A stretch of 31,402 nt of DNA, from positions 1 to 31,402 of the IMG/VR virus record IMGVR_UViG_3300020020_000122; one strand, 5' to 3'. Positions 14,175-20,252 of the stretch are shown here, in pieces; the first letter of the stretch is position 1, and the number at the start of each line of letters is the position of its first letter. The notes beneath the pieces are model-generated. The model ran no database searches. It was not told the DNA's origin and saw only the letters and a list, made by a program, of their open reading frames with translations. Made by a program: the position numbers and the translations under genes. This DNA comes from a virus.

Positions 14175-14231
14175 CAAGTTGATCGTCGGCTAAAGCTGTC
14201 CGCACGACCAGCAACCCCGCCGACGTTCAGG

Positions 14232-14268
14232 ACACCCGGCTCGTACCAGCGAGCCGGGTGTTTCTTTA
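14232..14268 (+). terminator. Rho-independent terminator
   Basis: ACACCCGGCTCG (14232-14243) pairs perfectly with CGAGCCGGGTGT (14250-14261) around a six-base loop, followed by TTCTTTATG. It closes the short rightward operon from 13290 and may also end the opposing leftward operon, whose last gene stops at 14266. Confidence 0.85.
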
Positions 14269-14469
14269 TGTGCGCCGTTCCATGAAATCGCGAAAGCCTC
14301 GATCACACGTCGGGCAAAGGTGCATCTGCAGATCGGTGCTATTCACCCAGAGCGTTGTCCATTCGTCGGGCGGCGAGAAGCGCGTCTGCGCTGGCGTGTT
14401 GCTCACCGGCAGTACCGCCTCCTGGTCACATCGATCGCAGCGGAACCTGGTCTCAGGTTGAACGGTCAC
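14266..14469 (-). CDS. Small zinc-ribbon protein
   Basis: 67 residues. RFRCDRCDQEA and HLCPTCDRGFRDFM give two C-x2-C pairs, a probable zinc ribbon. The GTG at 14469 overlaps the upstream stop (GTGA) and is preferred to an in-frame TTG at 14496. Last gene of the leftward accessory operon. It shares its layout with the 15002 gene (C-x2-C, spacer, C-x2-C, then FM), suggesting related small phage proteins. Confidence 0.65.
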   Translation of the reverse strand: MTVQPETRFRCDRCDQEAVLPVSNTPAQTRFSPPDEWTTLWVNSTDLQMHLCPTCDRGFRDFMERRT

Positions 14470-14675
14470 GGCGGCGCTGGGCGTTCGGGCAGCCAATCAG
14501 GCGGTGGTGCGGGATCGAACCCGCCGTAGCGCATGAAGGTGAGCTTGACGTCGTGCGCGGCGAGCTGCAACGCAATCAGCATCTCGGGCCACAGCATGTC
14601 GTCAAAGGGTGCGGTGTGCAGCAGATCGTTGATCGCCCAGCGCAAGGCGACGACGTCCTCCTTGGGTGTGGTCAT
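14466..14675 (-). CDS. Hypothetical protein
   Basis: 69 residues, helical N-terminal two thirds (EDVVALRWAINDLLHTAPFDDMLWPEMLIALQLAAHDVKLTF) and a proline-rich tail (PAPPPDWLPERPAPP). No family recognised. It overlaps the next gene through a GTGA junction. Confidence 0.6.
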   Translation of the reverse strand: MTTPKEDVVALRWAINDLLHTAPFDDMLWPEMLIALQLAAHDVKLTFMRYGGFDPAPPPDWLPERPAPP

Positions 14676-14679
14676 GGCG

Positions 14680-14907
14680 CTAGCTCGTGTAGGTGGTTGA
14701 GCCGGTCGCCTTGCTGGCCTCGGGGGCCTTGGCCTCAGGCGCCTTTTCGTCGGTCGTGTAGGGCGCGGGCTTGTAGGGCTTTTCCTTGGCGGGATCGAAG
14801 GGCGGGCTCAGCTCATCGGCAGGATCGTACGCCCTCGGTGGGGTTGAGCTGGTCGCGGGCTTCGGCCCAGGGGCCGGGCCGGTCGTGGGTGTGGTGGTGG
14901 TTGCCAT
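14680..14907 (-). CDS. Low-complexity Pro/Ala/Lys-rich protein
   Basis: 75 residues of disordered composition: a Thr/Pro-rich head (TTTTPTTGPAPGPKPATSS) and a Lys/Pro/Ala-rich tail (EKAPEAKAPEASKATG) with short repeats. The start at 14907 has GGGAGG upstream, which supports translation; the longer frame from 15054 is rejected. Such sequences are usually linkers or unfolded; function unknown. Confidence 0.5.
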   Translation of the reverse strand: MATTTTPTTGPAPGPKPATSSTPPRAYDPADELSPPFDPAKEKPYKPAPYTTDEKAPEAKAPEASKATGSTTYTS

Positions 14908-15001
14908 GACGTCCTCCCTGCAGGGGGTCAATACCGTACGCCCAACGTAGGAATTGTACAATGGATGCCAGGGCCCCGTATTTGACCGTAGGCGCGATCC
15001 G

Positions 15002-15202
15002 TCATTGCCTGGGGCGCTTGGCCCACCAGGCCATGAAATCCTTGTAGCAGTCATCGCAGAGCGCCTGGATGGGCCCTTCCTCGGGCATCGGCGTCCCGAA
15101 GGTGGCGATCATCTCGGCCTCGGCCTCAGCATCGGAGCGCCCCTTGGGCCATGTCCCGCCGCAGCGGACGCAGGTGAATGTTTCCCGTGAAACATCGGTC
15201 AT
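15002..15202 (-). CDS. Small zinc-ribbon phage protein
   Basis: 66 residues: TCVRCGGTWPKGRSDAEAEAE near the start and LCDDCYKDFMAWW near the end give two C-x2-C pairs. The GTWPKGRSD segment is typical of a widespread small phage family of unknown function. The start overlaps the upstream stop (15199-15202). The gap 14908-15001 upstream of the next gene has only a weak promoter-like pair (TTGTAC, 17 bases, TACGGT on the minus strand). Confidence 0.65.
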   Translation of the reverse strand: MTDVSRETFTCVRCGGTWPKGRSDAEAEAEMIATFGTPMPEEGPIQALCDDCYKDFMAWWAKRPRQ

Positions 15203-15582
15203 GGTGGCTGACCTAATTTTTCACGATAGCCCTGTATGTCGGCCTCGCGCATCCATAGCTCACCCATCGCGCTGCCGCCGAGTGGCCGCCAACCATGACG
15301 CTCCAGGTAGCCCTGAAACCGGCCGGTCGGTGAGCTGATGGCGACGCCCATGCCGCGCCGATCGAGATGGGCCAGGAGCCTGGAGAAGGTGCCTGTCCCT
15401 GGATGGCGTGCGGTGAGCAGCGGCAGGATCACCATGTTGCCCTGGCGGGCGATGAAACTGTCGGGCAGCCAGTCCTTCAACCGGAACCCGAACTTCACCC
15501 CGACCGACGTGCCTGGCTCGACCAGGGTGAAGCCCATATCGAGGTAGAGCGATCGGCACCAGATGGGAAATCGTTCGGTCAT
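15199..15582 (-). CDS. GNAT-like acetyltransferase-fold protein
   Basis: 127 residues. The C-terminal half resembles a GNAT core: a strand (NMVILPLLTAR), a loop and helix in the acetyl-CoA region (GTGTFSRLLAHLDRRGMGVAI), then GRFQGYLERHGWRPLGG, like the YERHGF motif of that superfamily, and a final strand (GELWMREAD). The acetyl-CoA loop is not a classic Q/RxxGxG/A, so activity is uncertain. Substrate unknown; a phage may use it to modify a host or phage protein. Confidence 0.5.
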   Translation of the reverse strand: MTERFPIWCRSLYLDMGFTLVEPGTSVGVKFGFRLKDWLPDSFIARQGNMVILPLLTARHPGTGTFSRLLAHLDRRGMGVAISSPTGRFQGYLERHGWRPLGGSAMGELWMREADIQGYREKLGQPP

Positions 15583-15809
15583 AGCTTGCCCTGTAGGCTG
15601 CGGGCGTGGCGTAGGGCGTTCAGCGCGATGTCACGGGCCACGATCTTGGCTCTGGCGCCGAGCGCTCGCCGTGTGAACCACTCCCTGCGAATGTCGCGGA
15701 CGTCATAGTTATATGGCGCGTCGTGCAGCACGTCTCTGATCGCCTTGGGCAGCCTGTCGAAGAGCTGCAGGCGTTCAGCAGCGGTGAGACCGTCTTCACC
15801 TTTTTCCAT
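15579..15809 (-). CDS. Hypothetical helical protein
   Basis: 76 residues, helical and basic: TAAERLQLFDRLPKAIRDVLHDAPYNYDVRDIRREWFTRRALG, then AKIVARDIALNALRHAR. Overlaps on both sides with neighbouring genes. A family A-like palindrome (GTCATAG-TT-ATATGGC, 15702-15717) lies inside it at codons for YNYD. Function unknown. Confidence 0.6.
   Translation of the reverse strand: MEKGEDGLTAAERLQLFDRLPKAIRDVLHDAPYNYDVRDIRREWFTRRALGARAKIVARDIALNALRHARSLQGKL
15702..15717. promoter_or_regulatory. Family A-like palindrome inside a gene
   Basis: GTCATAG-TT-ATATGGC has the same arms as the site at 13254, but lies within the 15579 gene. May be chance or an intragenic site. Confidence 0.25.
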
Positions 15810-15978
15810 GCTTCTCGATGCGGTTCTTCAGCACCACGGCCATCGCCGTGCCGAAAGCCTCGGCCACTTCATAGGGCTCGATCTTCTCGAAATGCGGTGC
15901 CTGCAGCACCTTGATGATCTCGACAATCAGATCAACCTGGATGGGCTTCAGGCCATCGCTCAGCTCGGGATCGACCAT
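15796..15978 (-). CDS. Hypothetical protein
   Basis: 60 residues, predicted helical: LSDGLKPIQVDLIVEIIKVL, then PYEVAEAFGTAMAVVLKNRIEKH. Starts at ATG 15978 and overlaps the next gene by 14 bases in the leftward accessory operon. No motif. Confidence 0.55.
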   Translation of the reverse strand: MVDPELSDGLKPIQVDLIVEIIKVLQAPHFEKIEPYEVAEAFGTAMAVVLKNRIEKHGKR

Positions 15979-16001
15979 TTTCCATGCTCATCGATATGGT
16001 T

Positions 16002-16181
16002 CTATTTGCTCTTGAAATAACCTACCCAGAAACTCATCGAGGTGTGATTGACTGGCGGGTTGGCCGGTGGATTGCAGCGTAGGCGGGGTGTGTACCAGCT
16101 ATTGTCCCACCAGACGTAGAGCCATCGCCGTGGCCATATCGGCACGGCCAGCAGCACGATTGCATGTTTAGGCAGCATCAT
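16002..16181 (-). CDS. Small membrane-anchored protein
   Basis: 59 residues. A hydrophobic N-terminus (HAIVLLAVPIW) is followed by an aromatic, basic part (RRWLYVWWDNSWYTPRLRCNPPANPP) and ends VGYFKSK. The start at 16181 has GAGGAG upstream. Probably exported or membrane-bound; function unknown. Confidence 0.45.
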   Translation of the reverse strand: MMLPKHAIVLLAVPIWPRRWLYVWWDNSWYTPRLRCNPPANPPVNHTSMSFWVGYFKSK

Positions 16182-16322
16182 TGCTAGCTCCTCCGTCGAA
16201 ACCTCGGCGCCGTGGGTCACCATTGGCGTTTGGGGGAGTGACCACTTATCGAGGGGAGAACGGCACCGAGGTCCCACGACTTACTTGGCTTTGCGTTTGC
16301 GGTATGCCTCACCTCCCTTCGA
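16182..16322. other. Short gap without a convincing gene
   Basis: A minus-strand frame of 31 codons with a GTG start (16312-16217) exists, but its ribosome site touches the start codon and the sequence is not protein-like. Nothing else is seen. Confidence 0.4.
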
Positions 16323-16505
16323 TCAAGGTTCAACCACATAGAGCTGTTCAGGATCGCTGGCGCCCGTGATCTGATCGCGCACCATCTGGCGGTCTGCAGG
16401 GTCGGCCTCGCTCCAGCTCATCCGGTTCTGCTCGCCACTGCCCAGTGGCGTGTGTTCAAAGAGCTTGATCGCCAGCAGCTCGACCAGCATTGCATGTGTG
16501 TCCAT
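16323..16505 (-). CDS. Hypothetical protein
   Basis: 60 residues: an N-terminal helix (HAMLVELLAIKLFEHTPLG) and an acidic, helical second half (SEADPADRQMVRDQITGASDPEQL). Starts just before the small membrane protein gene ends. Not recognised. Confidence 0.55.
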   Translation of the reverse strand: MDTHAMLVELLAIKLFEHTPLGSGEQNRMSWSEADPADRQMVRDQITGASDPEQLYVVEP

Positions 16506-16508
16506 CGG

Positions 16509-16643
16509 TTACCTCCAGATCAGCAGGTAGGCGGTGTACGCCACGCCGCTCCACAGCAACAGGCTCAATGGGACGGTGACGACCAGGGTGCGCCAGCTCG
16601 GGCGCCAGATCGGGCGCCCGGTCATGACGGCGGGGAATTTCAT
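16509..16643 (-). CDS. Tiny single-pass membrane protein
   Basis: 44 residues with a basic N-terminus (MTGRPIWRPSWR) and one membrane segment (TLVVTVPLSLLLWSGVAYTAYLLIW). The ATG overlaps the upstream stop (ATGA). The longer frame to 16769 runs over the neighbouring gene and is rejected. Function unknown. Confidence 0.5.
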   Translation of the reverse strand: MKFPAVMTGRPIWRPSWRTLVVTVPLSLLLWSGVAYTAYLLIWR

Positions 16644-16816
16644 TTGACTACCTCCCACGTCCAGCCTTTGCCTTTGCACACCGCCACGAATGTCTTGCCG
16701 TCGAGGCCCATGAGCGACGATCGCAAGATCGGCGCGCAAATGATGATATGGCCATCGCGAGCGACGCAACCAGCGCTGAACGGCTGGCCTCGATAGAGGC
16801 CTTCAACGCTGATCAG
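16640..16816 (-). CDS. Hypothetical protein, start uncertain
   Basis: About 58 residues: ISVEGLYRGQPFSAGCVARD, then GHIIICAPILRSSLMGLDGK and TFVAVCKGKGWTWEVVK. The beta-rich pattern looks protein-like, but no ATG or GTG lies at the right place. A CTG two bases after the upstream stop is the nearest candidate; the only ATG (16915) would overlap the preceding gene by almost 100 bases. Confidence 0.4.
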   Translation of the reverse strand: MISVEGLYRGQPFSAGCVARDGHIIICAPILRSSLMGLDGKTFVAVCKGKGWTWEVVK

Positions 16817-16817
16817 C

Positions 16818-17018
16818 TTATCGCCGCCTCTTGCGACGCTTGGTGGCCTCGGCTTGCTTGACGAGCTTGTCATAGTCGGACAGCTCCCCGTTGGTCGGAT
16901 AGATGCGCCGCTCACAGCCGACGCAGAGATGCTTCAGGAAGCTGTCGGTGCAGAGCGCGATGACGCCATCCTTGGTGTAGCAAGGCGTCATGTCGCTCCT
17001 GGCATACTGGCATTTCAT
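16818..17018 (-). CDS. Small Cys-rich protein with basic tail
   Basis: 66 residues: MKCQYARSDMTPCYTKDGVI, then LCTDSFLKHLCVGCERRIYP, four or five cysteines suited to a zinc site, followed by a basic tail (KRRKRRR). Its ATG overlaps the stop of the upstream gene by four bases. The longer frame to 17180 is rejected (Arg/His-rich shadow). Possible nucleic-acid-binding protein. Confidence 0.55.
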   Translation of the reverse strand: MKCQYARSDMTPCYTKDGVIALCTDSFLKHLCVGCERRIYPTNGELSDYDKLVKQAEATKRRKRRR

Positions 17019-17221
17019 GCGGCGGGCTCTGGCGGTGGCGGGTCGACCAGGAGCGTGACGTAGCGCCAATCGCTCCAGGCGGCGAGGATGCTGCTCTTGC
17101 CCAGGATCAGAATGCCATCCTGGATATCGATGTCGTCGGCCTCGATGTCGGTCGTGTCGGTGGCGGTGACGACACGCCATTTCTTGGGCGCTGGCTTGGT
17201 GGTCTTGCCTGGCTTGGCCAT
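17015..17221 (-). CDS. Hypothetical protein
   Basis: 68 residues: a Lys/Pro-rich head (MAKPGKTTKPAPKK), then a beta-rich core (WRVVTATDTTDIEADDIDIQ, GILILGKSSILAAW, WRYVTLLVDPPPPE). Start at 17221, just after the ACGT-rich region. Upstream in-frame start at 17281 would translate the repeats and is rejected. Not recognised. Confidence 0.5.
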   Translation of the reverse strand: MAKPGKTTKPAPKKWRVVTATDTTDIEADDIDIQDGILILGKSSILAAWSDWRYVTLLVDPPPPEPAA

Positions 17222-17231
17222 GGTCTGCTCC

Positions 17232-17405
17232 CGACGTGGACGTAGACGCGTACCGTAAGCGTAGGCGTGGGCGTACGTCAACCTACGCCAACGTGGACGC
17301 AGACGTGCGAACGTAGACGTGGACGGCGGACGTCAACGTGGACGTAGAGCGCTGGACGTGGACGTGAGCGTAGGCATCGAGCGTCAACGTAGATGTGGAC
17401 GTGGC
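17232..17405. repeat. Degenerate six-base repeat region rich in ACGT
   Basis: Direct count gives 14 ACGT tetranucleotides between 17234 and 17403, most as GACGTG or GACGTA units that often sit six or twelve bases apart. The right edge enters the 3' end of the HTH gene. It is probably a protein-binding array or an origin-like element; it contains no gene. See findings. Confidence 0.6.
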
Positions 17406-17614
17406 ATCTGCGTACGCAGACCGCGCAATGTGACTTCGCGCTCGGTGAGCAGCGCGCTCAGCTCGGCCCAGATGCCAGGCGGCACGCGGTTCTCGCCCGC
17501 CGCCCAGCGGCGCACCGTGCGCGGGGCGACGTCGATCGCCCGCGCTAGCTCGCTCTGCCAGAACGGCCCATACAGGGCCGTTCCGACACGCGCCAAATAT
17601 TCGTGGTCACTCAT
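17384..17614 (-). CDS. Small HTH protein, paralogue of the 13687 gene
   Basis: 76 residues. ALYGPFWQSELARAIDVAPRTVRRWAAGE is a helix-turn-helix, followed by IWAELSALLTER. It aligns position by position with the protein at 13687. The ATG overlaps the stop of the 17611 gene (ATGA). The ACGT-rich repeat region begins inside its 3' end, so it may bind that array; this is inference. Confidence 0.7.
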   Translation of the reverse strand: MSDHEYLARVGTALYGPFWQSELARAIDVAPRTVRRWAAGENRVPPGIWAELSALLTEREVTLRGLRTQMPRPHLR

Positions 17615-17811
17615 TTGGGCATGGCATCATAGACCACGGTCCCGACAAGCGAATGAATGGCCATGACTTCAATACGGTCCGCCGCATTGGGCAGCCTGTC
17701 GGCTAGCGCGTATAGGCGTGTCTGCACATCGGCCAGCGTGGTGGCCATGGCATCTAGCTTGCTGGCCATATCCAACATGGCCGCGTCTTTGTCGCTCAGT
17801 TTGATGTTCAT
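17611..17811 (-). CDS. Hypothetical coiled-coil-like protein
   Basis: 66 residues with heptad-like hydrophobic spacing: KDAAMLDMASKLDAMATTLADVQTRLYALADRL, then IEVMAIHSLVGTVVYDAM. Probably a short coiled coil. No family recognised. Confidence 0.6.
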   Translation of the reverse strand: MNIKLSDKDAAMLDMASKLDAMATTLADVQTRLYALADRLPNAADRIEVMAIHSLVGTVVYDAMPK

Positions 17812-17814
17812 GGC

Positions 17815-18270
17815 CTAAGCCTCCTCTTCGCGCTTGGCGTCTTGTTCGGCCTGATACTCGCGTTCCCGTTCGGCCGCATGTTCGGCCATGCTGTCGGCCG
17901 CATACCACGCGTCACGCTCCTCCGCGTATAGGTCAAAGTCGACACTAGACGCCATGCCCTTGCCCATGGTCCAGCCAGCGAGGAACCCGCGACCGCGCGG
18001 CAGACGCAATACGCAAGCGGTAATGGTCTGATCCTGCATATCGTCGCAGTACCAACCATTGACGCGTGCGGGCCTCTCACACGAGCGCAAGCGAAACGTG
18101 GCATCGCCCGTTGTGCCCTGGTCATCGCTGGCATAGTAGCCACGGCCTAGGCCACGGCCTGCAGTCGGGACCGTGTACATATACGGGCCGACAACCTTAC
18201 GGTTTTGAACGCGCAACGGCAGGGGCCTGCGCCAATTGTGAAGGTAGATTGTGGAGCCTGTTAGGGTCAT
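17815..18270 (-). CDS. Hypothetical phage protein
   Basis: 151 residues. The N-terminal part is beta-rich with aromatic residues (STIYLHNWRRPLPLRVQNRK, VGPYMYTVPTAGRGLGRGYYASDD) and the C-terminal end is charged and helical (EHAAEREREYQAEQDAKREEEA). Start at 18270; another ATG lies at 18282. It resembles a conserved phage protein of unknown function. Confidence 0.6.
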   Translation of the reverse strand: MTLTGSTIYLHNWRRPLPLRVQNRKVVGPYMYTVPTAGRGLGRGYYASDDQGTTGDATFRLRSCERPARVNGWYCDDMQDQTITACVLRLPRGRGFLAGWTMGKGMASSVDFDLYAEERDAWYAADSMAEHAAEREREYQAEQDAKREEEA

Positions 18271-18278
18271 GGCGTGCC

Positions 18279-18485
18279 TCACAGGGGCCAGTCGACGGCG
18301 CGCAACGCCTTGCCGATTGCGCTAGAGCCGCGTTCCCACACGCGCGCCGTGGCAGTGTCCTGCCAGTTGTGGCGCAAGTGGTTTGCCTTTTCGTCGCAGA
18401 TGATCTCTAGCGCGGTCAATACCGCCACCATGCCTTGGCTATCAATCATAGCCTCTAGCGCTGTCTCGATTTCTTTGTGTGTCAT
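18279..18485 (-). CDS. Hypothetical protein, first gene of leftward accessory operon
   Basis: 68 residues, helical: MTHKEIETALEAMIDSQGMVAVLTALEIICDEKANHLRHNW, then SSAIGKALRAVDWPL. Read from the promoter at 18558-18530 with a leader of about 40 bases and an AAAGGGA ribosome site. Not recognised. Confidence 0.6.
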   Translation of the reverse strand: MTHKEIETALEAMIDSQGMVAVLTALEIICDEKANHLRHNWQDTATARVWERGSSAIGKALRAVDWPL

Positions 18486-18521
18486 AGGGTCTTTCCCTTT
18501 CAGCCGGGCCTAATTGCCCTT

Positions 18522-18558
18522 GCCATACCTATATGGCATTGCCTTTTGCGTAGGTCAA
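18522..18558 (-). promoter_or_regulatory. Predicted leftward promoter with family A palindrome
   Basis: Minus-strand TTGACC (18558-18553), exactly 17 bases, then CATATA (18535-18530). The -10 lies in GCCATAC-CT-ATATGGC (18522-18537). Same geometry as the 13233 promoter. Drives the 18485-14266 operon. Confidence 0.6.
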
Positions 18559-18611
18559 GCGAACACCGGCTAACTATTTAAGAAAACATTAGAGAATTTT
18601 CGACCTTGGGC

Positions 18612-18647
18612 TTGCCATAGGTCTATGGCGTGCCATATAACCATGGC
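18612..18647 (+). promoter_or_regulatory. Predicted rightward promoter with two family A palindromes
   Basis: TTGCCA (18612-18617), 17 bases, ATATAA (18635-18640). A perfect site GCCATAG-GT-CTATGGC (18614-18629) overlaps the -35 and an imperfect one, GCCATAT-AA-CCATGGC (18632-18647), covers the -10; their centres are 18 bases apart. Drives the gene at 18677, divergent from the 18530 promoter. Confidence 0.6.
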
Positions 18648-18676
18648 AGGCAATCAAGCCGCTAGGGGTTAGACCA

Positions 18677-18907
18677 ATGCTGAATGAGACCGCGATTAAC
18701 GCCATTGCCGTGTGCGCCATGATGGAAAACTTTTGGGAGATGAATAGCGCAAGCCGCAAAGACTTCTATGGACTGAAGCCGCGCACGCGTCGCGGCTATG
18801 CGCGCTTGATGCTGAAAGAGCGGGCCCGGTTTTTTAATCAGGGCGATGACGAAGCGGCTTTCCGTCTTCGCATTATGTGGCGCACGGATACCAATGTGCC
18901 GGTCTAG
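18677..18907 (+). CDS. Hypothetical protein
   Basis: 76 residues: an N-terminal hydrophobic helix (NETAINAIAVCAMMENFWEM), then a basic part (RKDFYGLKPRTRRGYARLMLKERARFF) and a short end. First gene after the predicted promoter at 18612. No family recognised. Confidence 0.6.
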   Translation: MLNETAINAIAVCAMMENFWEMNSASRKDFYGLKPRTRRGYARLMLKERARFFNQGDDEAAFRLRIMWRTDTNVPV

Positions 18908-18925
18908 TCGACCATCGCCCCACAA

Positions 18926-18954
18926 AGGCCCGCACGCGAAAGCGTAGCGGGCCT
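18926..18954 (+). other. Stable hairpin with GAAA tetraloop
   Basis: AGGCCCGC (18926-18933) pairs with GCGGGCCT (18947-18954), continued by ACGC/GCGT with a one-base bulge and a GAAA loop. No T-run follows, so it may be an attenuator or an RNA-protection structure before the 19015 gene. Confidence 0.5.
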
Positions 18955-19014
18955 AAGGCAGTAGGAGGCTCTGGAATAGTCCGGGACCTACAGGGCAATA
19001 GGAGGCCCTACGCA

Positions 19015-19221
19015 ATGACCAAGTCAGTATCTATGCAGCATCGCCACTACGTTTTGATTGCTGAGGCAATCGCATCTCTCCCCGTCTATCGCGGCAATGA
19101 TTGCCGCATCGCTGTCGCCAATCACTTTGCCGACAAGCTGGCCAACACAAACCCGCGTTTCGATCGTGGTCGGTTCATCGCGTGCGCCATTGGCGCGCCG
19201 TGCACGGGGAGGGACGCCTAA
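19015..19221 (+). CDS. Conserved small phage protein
   Basis: 68 residues: HRHYVLIAEAIASLPVYRGN, then IAVANHFADKLANTNPRFDRGRFIACAIG. The HFADKLANTNPRFDRGRF stretch matches a small family common in alphaproteobacterial phages, function unknown. Start at 19015 with AGGAGG upstream. Confidence 0.7.
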   Translation: MTKSVSMQHRHYVLIAEAIASLPVYRGNDCRIAVANHFADKLANTNPRFDRGRFIACAIGAPCTGRDA

Positions 19222-19286
19222 TGGGCACGATCATCTTCTGTGTCGTGGCCTTCCTGGTCATCGGCCTGATTTACAACAATCACTGA
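19221..19286 (+). CDS. 21-residue membrane peptide
   Basis: ATG overlaps the previous stop (TAATG). The peptide is one hydrophobic segment (IIFCVVAFLVIGLIY) and NNH. Possibly a real micro-membrane protein or only a coupling frame; no family. Confidence 0.4.
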   Translation: MGTIIFCVVAFLVIGLIYNNH

Positions 19287-19297
19287 CAGGTGATGCG

Positions 19298-19747
19298 ATG
19301 AAGCATTGGAACCCGTACGGCGCATACCTTGGCAATGGTGGCGCGTGGGAAAAGGTCTCGACCACGACACTTGCCAGCCTGCGTTCGCCCGCCCGCTATT
19401 GGGTAATCAGTGACGCGCAATTGAAGCGTGATCTCCGGCCGCGCACGATCAAAGACGTGTACCGCGAAAACCGCGCCTTGCGCGGTATCGAGCGCAAGTA
19501 TGTGCCGCGCAATTTCGGTGAGACTGACAGCGGCGGGAATTTCGACGGCCTCGGGATAGACCGCCGCTCCCTACGGAGTGAGTATCTAGAATGGTGCGCG
19601 GCGCGTGGTCACGTTCCGCACCCCGCGTCGGTCGACAGCGATCATCCGCGCAACTGCCATCGTGAGAAGGCGCCTAGGCGCGACATCGATTTTCTGCATT
19701 CCGTTCCCACCCCTGCGACTGACTGGCCAATGAAGGAGGCCGCTTAA
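19298..19747 (+). CDS. Hypothetical phage protein
   Basis: 149 residues: an aromatic N-terminus (HWNPYGAYLGNGGAWEKVS), then a basic region (AQLKRDLRPRTIKDVYRENRALRGIERKYV) and a His/Pro-rich end. Start at 19298 after a CAGGTGATGCG stretch; longer frame from 19058 rejected as a shadow of the 19015 gene. Not recognised. Confidence 0.6.
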   Translation: MKHWNPYGAYLGNGGAWEKVSTTTLASLRSPARYWVISDAQLKRDLRPRTIKDVYRENRALRGIERKYVPRNFGETDSGGNFDGLGIDRRSLRSEYLEWCAARGHVPHPASVDSDHPRNCHREKAPRRDIDFLHSVPTPATDWPMKEAA

Positions 19748-19749
19748 CC

Positions 19750-20160
19750 ATGATCACGCAAGCAATCCACGTTCGGTTTCTGGGGCCGACAAACTTTCGC
19801 GGCTCACGCTACATTGCCAAGTGTTCGGCAGGCATAAAAATGTGGCAGGCCGACCACGCGCTAAACCCGTCTGAGAATGCACGCAAGGCCGCTGAGGCCT
19901 TGCGTGATCATCTGCAATGGAACACGGCACGGTATGGTGATCTGGTCGGCGGAGGCCTGCCGGACGGTTCTTATGTGTTCGTTTTCAGCGATCGGCCACG
20001 CGTGGCGCGCGAGGCCTTGGCCAGTGTCCGCCGCATGGTGCCTTGGCTGGCGAGGATGGTGGCCGATAGTTGGCACAAAGACTGCGCCAATCCCAATGAT
20101 GCGGTACAGGCTCTGAATGAGGCCTGCAGCCTGCTAAACCAGGAGGGAATATCGCCATAG
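19750..20160 (+). CDS. Hypothetical phage protein
   Basis: 136 residues: N-terminal strands (ITQAIHVRFLGPTNFRGSRYIAKC), then helices (SENARKAAEALRDHLQWN) and a long helical end (PNDAVQALNEACSLLNQEG). Such pairs with the preceding gene occur in other alphaproteobacterial phages. The stop codon lies inside a family A palindrome (20154-20169), so a bound protein there could affect readthrough into the terminator. Confidence 0.6.
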   Translation: MITQAIHVRFLGPTNFRGSRYIAKCSAGIKMWQADHALNPSENARKAAEALRDHLQWNTARYGDLVGGGLPDGSYVFVFSDRPRVAREALASVRRMVPWLARMVADSWHKDCANPNDAVQALNEACSLLNQEGISP

Positions 20161-20169
20161 CTCTATGTC
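20154..20169. promoter_or_regulatory. Family A palindrome at a stop codon
   Basis: GCCATAG-CT-CTATGTC, one mismatch in the arms. It covers the stop codon of the 19750 gene and lies 19 bases before a terminator. No matching -35 is seen. Confidence 0.4.
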
Positions 20170-20187
20170 ATCTCACGAAATTATTAC

Positions 20188-20219
20188 ACGGGGCCGCATC
20201 GTCGGCCCCGTTGCCTTTT
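20188..20219 (+). terminator. Rho-independent terminator
   Basis: ACGGGGCCG (20188-20196) pairs with CGGCCCCGT (20203-20211), loop of six, then TGCCTTTT. Ends the operon that starts at 18677. Confidence 0.8.
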
Positions 20220-20247
20220 CGGGCTCTGGTCGCCATAGCTATATGCA
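20211..20247 (+). promoter_or_regulatory. Family A palindrome with weak promoter match
   Basis: GCCATAG-CT-ATATGCA at 20232-20247. A TTGCCT (20211-20216) lies exactly 17 bases before CATAGC (20234-20239), the same geometry as the other family A promoters, but it overlaps the terminator tail. Confidence 0.4.
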
Positions 20248-20252
20248 GATAG

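Noticed and set aside
14498-14525. tRNA-like T-arm (GCGGGTTCGATCCCGC on the minus strand)
   Set aside because: The loop has six bases in place of seven, no acceptor, D or anticodon arms can be built around it, and it lies in frame in the 14466 gene (codons for GGFDP).
16217-16312. 31-codon frame with GTG start
   Set aside because: Ribosome site adjoins the start codon and the sequence lacks protein character.
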